DNA from: Pseudomonadota bacterium
Lineage (GTDB): Bacteria; Pseudomonadota; Gammaproteobacteria; Burkholderiales; Burkholderiaceae_B
Length of the DNA stretch: 64,000 nt
Direction: 5' to 3'
Assembly: GCA_023425645.1 (NCBI GenBank)
Contig: JAFACG010000025.1
Span: 1-64,000 of the forward strand
How positions within the stretch are numbered: position 1 is the first letter of the stretch; every line of letters starts with the position of its first letter. This document shows positions 19,688-28,176 of this stretch, piece after piece. Made by a program: the position numbers and the translations under genes. Below the pieces are notes generated by a model that saw only the letters and a list, made by a program, of their open reading frames with translations, made no database searches and had not been told where the DNA came from.

Positions 19688-20773
19688 ATGACTTTCGCTT
19701 CACAGAACCCGCCTGTTCCGGTCACGTTGCTGACCGGGTTCCTGGGCAGCGGCAAGACCACCCTGCTCAACCGCTGCCTGCGCGAAGCGCAGATGGCCGA
19801 TACGCTGGTCATCATCAACGAGTTCGGCCAGACGGCGCTAGACCATATGCTGGTGGCGCACAGCCAGGAGAACATCATCCAGGAGATGGGCAGCGGCTGC
19901 CTGTGCTGCACGATACGGCGCGACCTGGTGCAGACGCTGCGCGACATCACCTGGCGTTTTTCGCGCCAGGGCCGGCGGCAGTTCAGCCGCGTGCTGATCG
20001 AGACCACCGGCCTGGCGGATCCGGCCCCCATCATTCATACGCTGTTGAGCGAGCCGCAACTGGCGGGCAGGTACAGCCTGGACGGCCTGGTGACGGTGGT
20101 GGATCTGGAGCATGGCCTGGCCACGCTGGAACAGCATGCGGAGGCGCGCCGGCAGGTCGCGGTGGCGGACCTGTTGCTGCTCAGCAAGCGCGACCTGGCG
20201 GAGCCGGCCCGGGAGCGGGCCGTGCGCGAGCGCCTGCGCGAGCTCAATCCCCTTGCCCAGCGTCATGTGCTGTCCGCGCACGAGTCCGTGGCGCCCTGGC
20301 TGCTGGGCCTGGGCGGGCAAGCGGGACAATGGCGCGCCTGGCGCGAGCAGGCTTTCATGATCGAGGATCATGATGACGATCACGATCACGATCACGATCA
20401 CGATCACGATCACGACCACGACCACGACCACGACCACGGGCCGGATGTGAACCGGCATGGCGAGGCCATACGCTCGCTCAGCGTGGTGCTGCCCGGCGAG
20501 CTGCCGGCGGCCCGGCTGCAGGATTGGCTGGCTTCATTTTGCGAATGGGCGGGCGAGCGCCTGTTGCGTTTGAAAGGCGTGCTGGCCCTGCGGGGGTGCG
20601 GGCAACCGCAGGTCGTGCACGCCGTGCAGCATCGGGCCTATCCCTTGCAGGAGCTGCCGCAATGGCCTTGGCCGGGACGCGAAGGCCGGCTGGTGCTGAT
20701 CACCCGGGACCTGGACCCGGAAGCGGTCTGGGCCTGGCTGCGCGAACTGGATGACGCCGTGCGTCCTGCTTGA
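19688..20773 (+). CDS. CobW/COG0523-family GTPase, putative metal chaperone
   Basis: 361 residues. The G3E GTPase signatures are the P-loop GFLGSGKTT (residues 17-25), the INEFG segment (about 41-45) and the metal-binding CLCC motif at 71-74. Residues 229-250 are a run of Asp-His repeats likely to bind zinc, cobalt or nickel. The C-terminal CobW_C domain follows (RLLRLKGVLALRGCG). Proteins of this family deliver zinc or insert metals into enzymes. No cobalamin genes are nearby, so a zinc-type chaperone role is more likely than CobW itself. Confidence 0.88.
   Translation: MTFASQNPPVPVTLLTGFLGSGKTTLLNRCLREAQMADTLVIINEFGQTALDHMLVAHSQENIIQEMGSGCLCCTIRRDLVQTLRDITWRFSRQGRRQFSRVLIETTGLADPAPIIHTLLSEPQLAGRYSLDGLVTVVDLEHGLATLEQHAEARRQVAVADLLLLSKRDLAEPARERAVRERLRELNPLAQRHVLSAHESVAPWLLGLGGQAGQWRAWREQAFMIEDHDDDHDHDHDHDHDHDHDHDHDHGPDVNRHGEAIRSLSVVLPGELPAARLQDWLASFCEWAGERLLRLKGVLALRGCGQPQVVHAVQHRAYPLQELPQWPWPGREGRLVLITRDLDPEAVWAWLRELDDAVRPA
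20378..20437 (+). repeat. Hexanucleotide array (GATCAC)6(GACCAC)4 encoding Asp-His repeats
   Basis: Ten in-frame hexamers within the CobW-like gene, six of one spelling followed by four of another. Each unit encodes Asp-His. Slippage would change the number of metal-binding histidines without breaking the frame. Confidence 0.95.
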
Positions 20774-20898
20774 AGAAGGGCTTTTCAGGCTATGCAGACG
20801 GCGGCGTAGCGCTGGTCTTCGTGTGACTCGTGTTTCGCCCCGGTTTGCCGGACAAAGGAGGAGTTGTCGGAGCCTGTGCTTTCGGGGAGCCCAGTGAC

Positions 20899-20926
20899 AA
20901 AAAAAGGGACGCCGCAGCGTCCCTTT
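20899..20926 (-). terminator. Rho-independent terminator of the minus-strand Bug gene
   Basis: GGGACGC (20906-20912) pairs with GCGTCCC (20917-20923). Seven A at 20899-20905 read as a T-run on the minus strand. It lies just past the stop at 20946. On the plus strand only three T follow, so it is a weaker stop for the CobW-like gene. Confidence 0.85.
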
Positions 20927-20945
20927 CAGGGCCTGTCGGCAGGAT

Positions 20946-21923
20946 TTATTGGGGCTCCACGCCCACTTTCTTGAACAAAGCGCTCCACTGCGGCACCTGC
21001 TGTTCCACCTTGGCCTGCAGGGCGGCCGGATTGGCGTCCTGCTCCAGCACGGTGGCGCCCAGCGTGGCCATGCGTTTCTTGAAGTCGGCGTCGGCCAGGC
21101 CGGCTTGCAGGGCCTTGACCAGCGTGTCCACCACCGGCTGCGGCGTACCCTTGGGCGCCCACATGCCATGCCAGATGCCCACTTCGAAATCCTTGAAGCC
21201 CGATTCCTGCATGGTGGGCACGTTCGGCAGCGTGGGCACGCGCTGCTTGCTGGTGACCGCATAGACCTTGACCTTGCCGGACTGGATCTGCTGGGTGGTG
21301 TTGGTGGTCTGGTCGCACATGATGTCGACCTGCTTGCCCATCAGGTCGGCGATGGCCGGCGCCGTGCCTTTGTAGGGCACGGTCAGCAGGTCCACGCCCA
21401 GGGCCTCGGTCAGCATGGTGCCGCACAGGTGGCTGGCGGCGCCGATGCCGGCGTTGGCCAGGGACACCTTGTCATGGTTGTCCTTCAGGTACTGGACCAG
21501 TTCCTGGATGGTGTTGGGCGGGAAGTCCTCGCGGGCGATGATGGTCATGGGCACATCGACCACCAGGCCGATGGGCGCCATGCCGTCTATGGCGTCGTAG
21601 CCGGGTTTCTTGTACAGCGAAGGAGCCGTCGAGAAGCCGATGTGCATCAGCAGGATGTTGTAGCCGTCGGGCTTGGCGCGGGCCACCTGGGCCGTGCCGA
21701 TGGAGCCTCCCGCCCCGCCCTTGTTCTCGATCACGATGGGCTGCCCCAGTACCGGGCGCATGGCTTCGCCCAGGGCGCGGGCCACGTTGTCGGTGGGGCC
21801 GCCGGCGGCGAAAGGCACGACCATGTTGATGGAATGGTCGGGGTAGTCGGCCGCATGCGCGGCGCCCAGGCTTGCCAGGGCCGCGGTCAGGCCCAATGCC
21901 AGCTTCTTGACTGCAACAGTCAT
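20946..21923 (-). CDS. Bug/TctC-family periplasmic receptor
   Basis: 325 residues with a signal peptide ending at AAHAADYP. The family segments INMVVPFAAGGPTDNVAR, IVIENKGGAGGSIGTAQVARAKPDG and TVPYKGTAPAIADLMG are all present. AAGGAGA stands seven bases before the start. It has its own terminator and no catabolic partner next to it, so the ligand cannot be guessed. It is the second of three such receptors in the window. Confidence 0.92.
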   Translation of the reverse strand: MTVAVKKLALGLTAALASLGAAHAADYPDHSINMVVPFAAGGPTDNVARALGEAMRPVLGQPIVIENKGGAGGSIGTAQVARAKPDGYNILLMHIGFSTAPSLYKKPGYDAIDGMAPIGLVVDVPMTIIAREDFPPNTIQELVQYLKDNHDKVSLANAGIGAASHLCGTMLTEALGVDLLTVPYKGTAPAIADLMGKQVDIMCDQTTNTTQQIQSGKVKVYAVTSKQRVPTLPNVPTMQESGFKDFEVGIWHGMWAPKGTPQPVVDTLVKALQAGLADADFKKRMATLGATVLEQDANPAALQAKVEQQVPQWSALFKKVGVEPQ

Positions 21924-22109
21924 GGTGTCTCCTTGGTAAGGATTGCTTTTTTTATGACGGAGCTCGAGGGTGATGCTCCCCAGGCGCCGGGTGTTGCCAA
22001 GCTGTATCGCGTGAAGGCTATTCTACTCAGCCTGAGCCATTTTCCTTTTCAGGTCTAACCCTAGGACAAGCCCCAAATGGCGTAGGGGAATACACTCAGA
22101 CGGGAGCTC

Positions 22110-22139
22110 GCCGGGGCCGGCGGGCGGGCCGGCCCCGGC
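22110..22139. other. GC-rich hairpin at the 3' end of the MFS fusion gene
   Basis: A perfect 11-bp stem (22110-22120 with 22129-22139), 8-base loop, three bases past the minus-strand stop at 22143. No T-run follows, so it may stabilise the 3' end or act with Rho. Confidence 0.55.
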
Positions 22140-22142
22140 AGG

Positions 22143-23672
22143 TCAGGACCGGGCCTGCGCGGCGATGGCGGGCGTCAGCCGCACCACGATGGCGACGGCG
22201 ATGGTCGTGACGATCATCATGCCGCAGAAGATCATCAGGCCCTGGTCCAGGCCCAGGTGGTCGGCCAGCCAGCCCAGGCCCAGGATGGGCAGGATGGCGC
22301 CCAGGTAGGCGATCACCAGGTAGGTGGAGGTCATGCCGGCGCGCTGGTGTGGCGGCGAGACCTTGTTGACCACCGACATGCCGCCCACCATGCACAGGCC
22401 GTGCCCGAAGGAAGTGACCAGCACGCACAGCACGAACAGCAGCGAGGAAGCCGCCCACAGGTTGGTCAGCAGGGCCAGGTTGGCCAGGGAAAAGGCGGAC
22501 AGGCCGACCAGCACGCTGCGCTTGGCGGGCCAGCGGCGCACCATCAGCTGAAAGCCCGAGGACAGGAACAGGATGATGCCGATGGACAGGCCGCTGGTGG
22601 CCGGGCCGTGCCAGGGCACCATCTGCGCCATGAAGCTGGGCGCCAGCGAGGCGAACAGGCTGAACATGGCGAAGGCGCAGCAGGCCGACAGGCAGCCCAG
22701 CAGGAAGGGACGCTTGAGGGGACCGGCCGGCATCATGATGCGCGGCAGCCAGGCGCGCCAGCCGCTCTTGTCCTTGCGCTGCGGCAGGCTGCTGGGCGGC
22801 GGCGTGATCTGGAACAGGGCGTAGATGGCCAGCACGCCCAGCAGGATGGAGGGCAGGTAGCTGGAGAACAGCGGCGTGGGCGCCCATTGCGCGATCAGCC
22901 CGCCCACGACCGGGCCCAGGCCGAAGCCGAAGGCCAGCATCAGCGAGGTCGTGGCGGCGGCCCGCTGCATGTCTCCGCCCCGGTTCAGCTGGGTCAGGCC
23001 GATGGAGGCCGAGGTGACGATCATGCTGGAGGCCAGGCCGATCAATATGCGGCTGACCAGGAAGCTGTAGACGTCCCAGGCGAAGGCGGACAGGGCCACG
23101 CCGCTGGTGACCAGCACCAGGCCGGTGCGCAGCACGGGCATGAAGCCCTTGCGGTCGCTCAGCCGGCCCAGGAACAGCAGGCCCAGCAGGGCGGCGGCCA
23201 TGTAGGCCACGTAGAGCTGGGTGATGTGGCTGGCGCTCAGGTTCCAGCGCGCCTGGTACAGGGGATAGAGCGGGCTGGCGAGCGCCGTGCCCATGACGCC
23301 CACGCACATGGCCAGGCAGACCCACAGGTAGGGCTGCCAGCGTCGGGAGCGATTTCGCTGCCGGGGTTCGGGCGTGGTGATGCTGCGCAGCTCCACATTC
23401 TGGGGCGCGTCCGTGACCTGTTGTTCAATCATGTTGCGGTGCAGCTCGCGCGCGGCGGCGCCGTCGTGAAAGGCGTCGCAGCTTTCCTGGCTGAGCCAGC
23501 CTTCGTAGATGACCCAGCGTTCGGGCGACTGCTGCTCGCGCAGCACGTCGAAGCAGATGCAGGCTTGCTGCGCGCGGGCCTGGTGGGCGAGCTGGCGCAG
23601 GCGTTCGGCCAGGGCCTGCTGGTCCCGGCAATGCAGATGGTAGGTGACTTTGCGGAAATACGTGTCGCCCAT
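22143..23672 (-). CDS. Fusion of an ABM-like monooxygenase domain to an MFS transporter
   Basis: 509 residues. The first 95 or so (TYFRKVTYHLH, ACICFDVLREQ, RWVIYEGWLSQESCDAFHDG) follow the antibiotic-biosynthesis-monooxygenase/quinol-monooxygenase pattern: a small dimeric ferredoxin-like fold ending in a helix. After a short polar linker (about 96-112) comes a 12-helix major facilitator with the family loop motif GRLSDRKGFMPVL and a late GLGWLADHLG. The start at 23672 has AAGGAA at proper spacing; a longer frame exists but lacks support. The soluble domain may bind or modify the compound that the transporter exports. No frameshift is seen, so the fusion is real in this sequence. Confidence 0.85.
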   Translation of the reverse strand: MGDTYFRKVTYHLHCRDQQALAERLRQLAHQARAQQACICFDVLREQQSPERWVIYEGWLSQESCDAFHDGAAARELHRNMIEQQVTDAPQNVELRSITTPEPRQRNRSRRWQPYLWVCLAMCVGVMGTALASPLYPLYQARWNLSASHITQLYVAYMAAALLGLLFLGRLSDRKGFMPVLRTGLVLVTSGVALSAFAWDVYSFLVSRILIGLASSMIVTSASIGLTQLNRGGDMQRAAATTSLMLAFGFGLGPVVGGLIAQWAPTPLFSSYLPSILLGVLAIYALFQITPPPSSLPQRKDKSGWRAWLPRIMMPAGPLKRPFLLGCLSACCAFAMFSLFASLAPSFMAQMVPWHGPATSGLSIGIILFLSSGFQLMVRRWPAKRSVLVGLSAFSLANLALLTNLWAASSLLFVLCVLVTSFGHGLCMVGGMSVVNKVSPPHQRAGMTSTYLVIAYLGAILPILGLGWLADHLGLDQGLMIFCGMMIVTTIAVAIVVRLTPAIAAQARS

Positions 23673-23756
23673 GAGGCGGATTCCTTGACGGCGGGGTTGA
23701 AGCAGACCATCAAGGATACTCCCTCGTCCGTGCGCCCACACGCAAAAAGCGCCGTG

Positions 23757-24458
23757 CTATGCGCTGCGGCGCAGATCCTGGCGCACATTGGCCACACGCA
23801 GGATCTCGGCCTCGTGGTTGGGGTCGCGCCAGGTGTCGCGGCAGGCCATGTCGTGCCACTGCTGCATGGCCGGCAGGGCCAGGAGCCGCTGCGCATAGGC
23901 CTGGGATGTTTCGTCCAGTTCCAGGCCGTAGGTCTGGATGCGAAAGGCCACCGGGGCGTAGAAGGCGTCCACCGCGCTGAAATGCGGCCCGGCCAGGAAC
24001 GGTCCGCCGAAGCGCTCCAGCCCTTCCTGCCAGATGGCCTGCAGACGCTCCAGATCGCCCTGCAGGCGGGTGTCGGGCTGGTGGTGCTGGGCGCGCACCG
24101 CGGCGCCGAAGGGACACAGGGTGCGCAGGGCCGTGAAGCCTGAATGCATCTCGGCGCTGGCGCAGCGCGCCCAGGCGCGGGCGCGCGGCTGGATGGGCCA
24201 GATGCCGGGGTGGCGTTCGGCCAGGTACTCCGTGATGGCCAGGCTGTCCCAGATGATCTCGCCGTCGTGGTGCAGGACCGGCACCATTCCTGCCGGGGCG
24301 GCCTTGTGGAAAGCCAGGCTGCTGAACGGCGGACCGAAATTGAACCACTGCGTCTCGAAGCCGATGCCCTGCTGGGTCATCAGGAGCCAGGGGCGCAGCG
24401 ACCAGGACGAATAATGGGGATTGGCCAGGACGAGGGTGTAGCCAGTAGCTGCGTTCAT
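23757..24458 (-). CDS. Glutathione S-transferase family protein
   Basis: 233 residues. The thioredoxin-like N-terminal domain contains NPHYSSWSLRPWLLM with a candidate catalytic serine, then GMVPVLHHDGEIIWDSLAITEYLAER, the canonical glutathione-binding segment (cis-Pro, Glu/Asp-Ser). An all-helical C-terminal domain follows. Cytoplasmic and probably a detoxification enzyme; the substrate is unknown. It lies 84 bases upstream of the ABM-MFS fusion on the same strand and may be cotranscribed with it. Confidence 0.9.
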   Translation of the reverse strand: MNAATGYTLVLANPHYSSWSLRPWLLMTQQGIGFETQWFNFGPPFSSLAFHKAAPAGMVPVLHHDGEIIWDSLAITEYLAERHPGIWPIQPRARAWARCASAEMHSGFTALRTLCPFGAAVRAQHHQPDTRLQGDLERLQAIWQEGLERFGGPFLAGPHFSAVDAFYAPVAFRIQTYGLELDETSQAYAQRLLALPAMQQWHDMACRDTWRDPNHEAEILRVANVRQDLRRSA

Positions 24459-24578
24459 GGGGTTTCCGGTGGTGGTGGTAGGAATTATTGCACTTTAGTG
24501 GGCTTTGTCCCGCTTGGGTAGTGCCAGGCGGCGGCCGCCGTTGGTATGCTGTCTGCTGCACGTCGACGGAGGATGGCA

Positions 24579-25514
24579 ATGGCTTACGATCTGGACAAGC
24601 GCCTGGTGATCGGACTGGCGTCCAGCGCCCTGTTCGACCTGAGCGAATCGCACCAGGTCTTTCTGGAAAAGGGCGAAGCGGCGTACCGGGAGCACCAGCT
24701 CGCCCGGGAGCAGCAGCCCCTGCGGCCCGGCGTGGCTTTTTCCTTCATCAAGCGCCTGCTGGCCCTCAATGACCTCTCGCCCGACGACCCGCTGGTGGAG
24801 GTGGTCCTGCTCTCGCGCAACGATCCCAACACCGGCCTGCGGGTCATGAACTCCATCCGCCACCACGGCCTGGGCATCAGCCGCGCGGTATTCCTGCAAG
24901 GGGGCGACCCGAGCCGCTACATCCAGCCCCTGTCCATCAGCCTGTTCCTGTCCGCCAACGAAGACGACGTGCATCGGGCCGTGCGGCAGGGCTACCCGGC
25001 CGGGCGGGTGTTGAGCACCGCGTTCGAGGATGCGTTCGACGACCAGCCCATCCGGGTGGCCTTCGACTTCGACGGGGTGATCGCGGACGACGAGTCCGAA
25101 CGCATCTACCAGCTCCAGGGCGGGCTGCCGGCTTTTTTCGAACACGAGACCCGTCTGGTGCAGACGCCGCACAAACCCGGCTTGCTGCAGGCCTTCCTGC
25201 TGAAGCTGGCGCACATCCAGTCCCTGGAGCAGGCGCGCCATCAGGCCGACGCCGCCTATGCGCCGCGCCTGAAGATCTCCATCGTCACGGCGCGCAATGC
25301 GCCGGCCCACGAACGCGTCATCTACACCATGCGCAGCTGGGGGATCGAGGTCAACGAGGCTTTTTTCCTGGGCGGCATCGAGAAGCGGCGCGTGCTGGAA
25401 GTGCTGCAGCCGCACATCTTCTTCGATGACCAGACCACGCACCTGATTCCCACTGCGCAGTCCCTGCCCTCGGTTCACATACCGTTCGGCGTGGTCAACG
25501 GCTCGTCGGGCTGA
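24579..25514 (+). CDS. 5'-nucleotidase (cytosolic, PF06189-like)
   Basis: 311 residues. It has the pattern of bacterial 5'-nucleotidases of this small family: LVIGLASSALFDLSESHQVFLEKG at the start, GGDPSRYIQPLSISLFLSANEDDV, and VAFDFDGVIADDESE as the HAD-like nucleophile motif, then SIVTARNAPAHERVI and FFDDQTTH. Three ATGs are possible. GGAGG at 24568-24572 leaves six bases to 24579 but none to 24573, so 24579 was chosen. The last 40 bases overlap the 3' end of the convergent IclR gene. Confidence 0.87.
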   Translation: MAYDLDKRLVIGLASSALFDLSESHQVFLEKGEAAYREHQLAREQQPLRPGVAFSFIKRLLALNDLSPDDPLVEVVLLSRNDPNTGLRVMNSIRHHGLGISRAVFLQGGDPSRYIQPLSISLFLSANEDDVHRAVRQGYPAGRVLSTAFEDAFDDQPIRVAFDFDGVIADDESERIYQLQGGLPAFFEHETRLVQTPHKPGLLQAFLLKLAHIQSLEQARHQADAAYAPRLKISIVTARNAPAHERVIYTMRSWGIEVNEAFFLGGIEKRRVLEVLQPHIFFDDQTTHLIPTAQSLPSVHIPFGVVNGSSG

Positions 25515-26257
25515 CGCTGCTCCCACAGCAGGGCGCGGCTGACGGCGCGCGCGGCCTGCTGGATCAGGGTGGCCAGCGCTTCCTGGTTGACGGCATGGAA
25601 GCGTTCGATGCTGCCCAGCAGGGTCAGGCTGCCGAAGATGCGCCGGGAATCGTCGAAGATGGGCGCGGAGATGCCCGCGATGCCGGGATTGATCTGCTCC
25701 TGCGAGGTGCAGTAGCCCGTGCGCCGCAGCTCCTGCATGTAGGCGGAGAATTCGGGCCATTGCGCGCCCAGCCGCTGCACGTAGTCCAGGTGCTGGTTGG
25801 CTTCGTACAGGCGGCGCAAGTGGCGGGGAGGCAGGTGCGCGGTCACGATGCGCGCGGTGGAGCTGCGGAACATGTCCATGGTGCGGCCCCGGCCGAACAT
25901 CAGGTCGAATCGGTCGGGCCCGGTTTCCTGGTGCGTGCTCAGGATGCGGTCGCCATAGAGCTGTCCGATCAGGGCGTCCAGCCCGGTCTGCTCCACCAGG
26001 GAGCGCAGCAGCGGTCGGCAGCGCGTGATGAGCGGGTCGAACTCGCGGATGAGCAGGTCCATCTCGATGAAGCGCGGACCCGGCGCATAGCCGCCGGGCG
26101 AGCGGATCAGCAGGCCGCAGGCGCACAGCTCCTTCAGGTAGCGGTAGATGGTGGCGGGCGGATATTGCAGGCGCTGGCCTATGGTGTCCACACCCAGCAC
26201 GGGCGTGCCCGGGCCGTACAGGTCGAGAATCTGCAACATGCGTCTGAGGCTGTTCAT
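25475..26257 (-). CDS. IclR-family transcriptional regulator
   Basis: 260 residues. The N-terminal winged helix (about 5-65) contains PATIYRYLKELCACGLLIRS. The C-terminal effector domain has TSTARI-like RSSTARIVTAHLPPRHLRRL and the late GYCTSQEQINPGIAGISAPIFDD, the usual IclR ligand-pocket strands. It is divergent from the sulfatase gene and very likely regulates the sulfatase-Bug pair. Its 3' end overlaps the 5'-nucleotidase gene by 40 bases, tail to tail. Confidence 0.9.
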   Translation of the reverse strand: MNSLRRMLQILDLYGPGTPVLGVDTIGQRLQYPPATIYRYLKELCACGLLIRSPGGYAPGPRFIEMDLLIREFDPLITRCRPLLRSLVEQTGLDALIGQLYGDRILSTHQETGPDRFDLMFGRGRTMDMFRSSTARIVTAHLPPRHLRRLYEANQHLDYVQRLGAQWPEFSAYMQELRRTGYCTSQEQINPGIAGISAPIFDDSRRIFGSLTLLGSIERFHAVNQEALATLIQQAARAVSRALLWEQRQPDEPLTTPNGM

Positions 26258-26365
26258 GGTCCCTCGTGGCAGCGGGGTTGGCGTTGCACCATTCTAACCA
26301 CGGAGCGGACCGCGTATGTGGCGCAACGAAAACACCCCCGTCGCTCTAATGGTTTACACCTAAAT

Positions 26366-26380
26366 ATTAAACTTCTTAAT
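26366..26380. promoter_or_regulatory. AT-rich inverted repeat in the IclR/sulfatase divergent promoter region
   Basis: ATTAA-N5-TTAAT lies in the 253-bp divergent spacer, in a local AT-rich stretch (26340-26410) that likely holds the promoters. It may be an IclR site, but short AT-rich repeats arise easily by chance. Confidence 0.3.
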
Positions 26381-26510
26381 CATTAATTCTCAGACTGCGG
26401 TAATAATGAACGCATCGAGCATGCCCATAGAGCGTGCAGGCAGCATCCGACAATCATCATAATGCAGTCAGGCAGACCGGCATGATGGCCGGGCCGCCAC
26501 CGAGGTGGAC

Positions 26511-28118
26511 ATGGACGAGGCAGTACGGAACACGGCGCCCAAGGCCGTCAGGAATGTGCTTTTCATCATGTGTGATCAGCTGCGCGCCGATCACCTGTCC
26601 TGTTATGCGCCGGGGGGCGCCCTGCGCACGCCGCTGCGCACGCCGCACATCGACAGGCTGGCGCGCATGGGCATGCGCTTTGAGCGCGCCTACGTGAATT
26701 CCGCCGTCTGCGGGCCGGCGCGCGCCTCCTACTACACCGGCCGCCATCCCCTCTCGCATCGCGTCACCTGGAACCGCGTGCCCCATCCCATCGACGAGCA
26801 GTACCTGGGCGACTACCTGGCGCAGGCCGGGCTGGGCTGCTGGCTGCTGGGCAAGACGCATCATGTGCCCGATCCGGCGGGCGCCAACGCGCGCCGCTTC
26901 CAGGTCCAGGCCGACGGCGCGGACCGTTTCTGGCAGGGCGGCTTCACGCCCGTCGAGCGCTACGACGGCCACTTCGAGATGGGCAAGGACAGCGACTACC
27001 GCCAATACCTGCAGGCGCGCGGCTATGACAGCGACCGCCCCTGGGAGGACTACGTCATCGGCAGCCTGGACGCGGACGGCCGCTTCGCCTCGGGCTGGTA
27101 CATGCGCAACGCGCCCCTGGCGGCGCGCGTACGGGCGGAGGATTCCGAGACGGCCTATTTCACGCAGCGCGCCATGGATTTCATCACCGAGAAGGGCGAG
27201 GAGCCCTGGGTGCTGCACCTGTCCTTCATCAAGCCGCACTGGCCCTACAAGGCGCCGGCGCCCTACAACGACCTGTTCGGTCCCGAGGACGCCGAGGCGC
27301 CGGTGCGCGCGGACCATGAGCGCGAGCACGCCCATCCCGTGCATGCGGCCTACCAGCAGCACGAGGAGTCCCGGTCCTTCGCCAAGGACGAGGTCTGGCG
27401 GGCCGTCAAGCCGGTGTACATGGGCCTGGTCAAGCAGATCGACGACGAGATCGGCCGGCTGCTGGACATGCTGGAGCAGCAGGGCCGGCTGGACGATACC
27501 TTGATCATCTTCAGTTCCGACCACGGCGACCTGCAGGGCGACCACTGGCTCGGAGAAAAGGAATACTTTTTCGAGAACGCCATCCGCGTGCCCCTGATCG
27601 TGGTCGACCCCCGCACGCAGGCCGATGCCACCCGCGGCCAGGCCAGCGACGAGTTCGTGGAATGCGTGGACGTGACGCCCACCATCCTGGACGCCCTGGG
27701 CCTGCCGGCCCGCCCGCACCGCGTGGAGGGCCATTCCCTGCTGCCGCTGCTGCATGGGCGCGGCGGCTGGGCGCGCGACTACACGGTGGCCAGCCTGGAC
27801 TACGCCTACCGCGAGGCGCGCCAGCTGCTGGGCCGCGGCGTCAACGAGTGCCACGGCCTGATGCTGCGCGACGGCGGCTACAAGTACATCCATTGGCAGG
27901 GATACCGGCCGCAGTTGTTCGACCTGCGCCAGGATCCGGACGAACTGCATGACCTGGGCGCCGACCCGGGCCGCGAGGACGTGCGCCGACGCATGAAGGA
28001 AGCGTTGTTCGACTGGAAGGACGGACTGAAGGGGCGGGCCAGCGAGAGCTGGCCGGATGTGGAAGACCGAACCAATGCGCACGAGCGCATGATGAATATT
28101 CTGATTGGCCGGTGGTAA
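26511..28118 (+). CDS. Sulfatase-superfamily hydrolase (arylsulfatase/phosphonate monoesterase-like)
   Basis: 535 residues. The formylglycine motif is CGPAR (Cys67), followed by ASYYTGRHP, which fits the sulfatase signature C-x-P-x-R. Metal ligands are visible in LFIMCDQLRADH and SSDHGDLQGDHWLGEK. The size and the CDQLRAD start resemble the choline-sulfatase/phosphonate-monoester-hydrolase branch. There is no signal peptide, so it acts in the cytoplasm. ATG 26511 was preferred to the GTG at 26505 because GAGG at 26502-26505 is correctly spaced. A Bug receptor follows at 58 bases, suggesting uptake of a sulfate, sulfonate or phosphonate ester carrying a carboxylate. Confidence 0.85.
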   Translation: MDEAVRNTAPKAVRNVLFIMCDQLRADHLSCYAPGGALRTPLRTPHIDRLARMGMRFERAYVNSAVCGPARASYYTGRHPLSHRVTWNRVPHPIDEQYLGDYLAQAGLGCWLLGKTHHVPDPAGANARRFQVQADGADRFWQGGFTPVERYDGHFEMGKDSDYRQYLQARGYDSDRPWEDYVIGSLDADGRFASGWYMRNAPLAARVRAEDSETAYFTQRAMDFITEKGEEPWVLHLSFIKPHWPYKAPAPYNDLFGPEDAEAPVRADHEREHAHPVHAAYQQHEESRSFAKDEVWRAVKPVYMGLVKQIDDEIGRLLDMLEQQGRLDDTLIIFSSDHGDLQGDHWLGEKEYFFENAIRVPLIVVDPRTQADATRGQASDEFVECVDVTPTILDALGLPARPHRVEGHSLLPLLHGRGGWARDYTVASLDYAYREARQLLGRGVNECHGLMLRDGGYKYIHWQGYRPQLFDLRQDPDELHDLGADPGREDVRRRMKEALFDWKDGLKGRASESWPDVEDRTNAHERMMNILIGRW

Positions 28119-28176
28119 AGGCTTTGCAAGGCCGCGCAGGCGCGGCATATCCATAAAAACACAAGGAGTGAAGATA

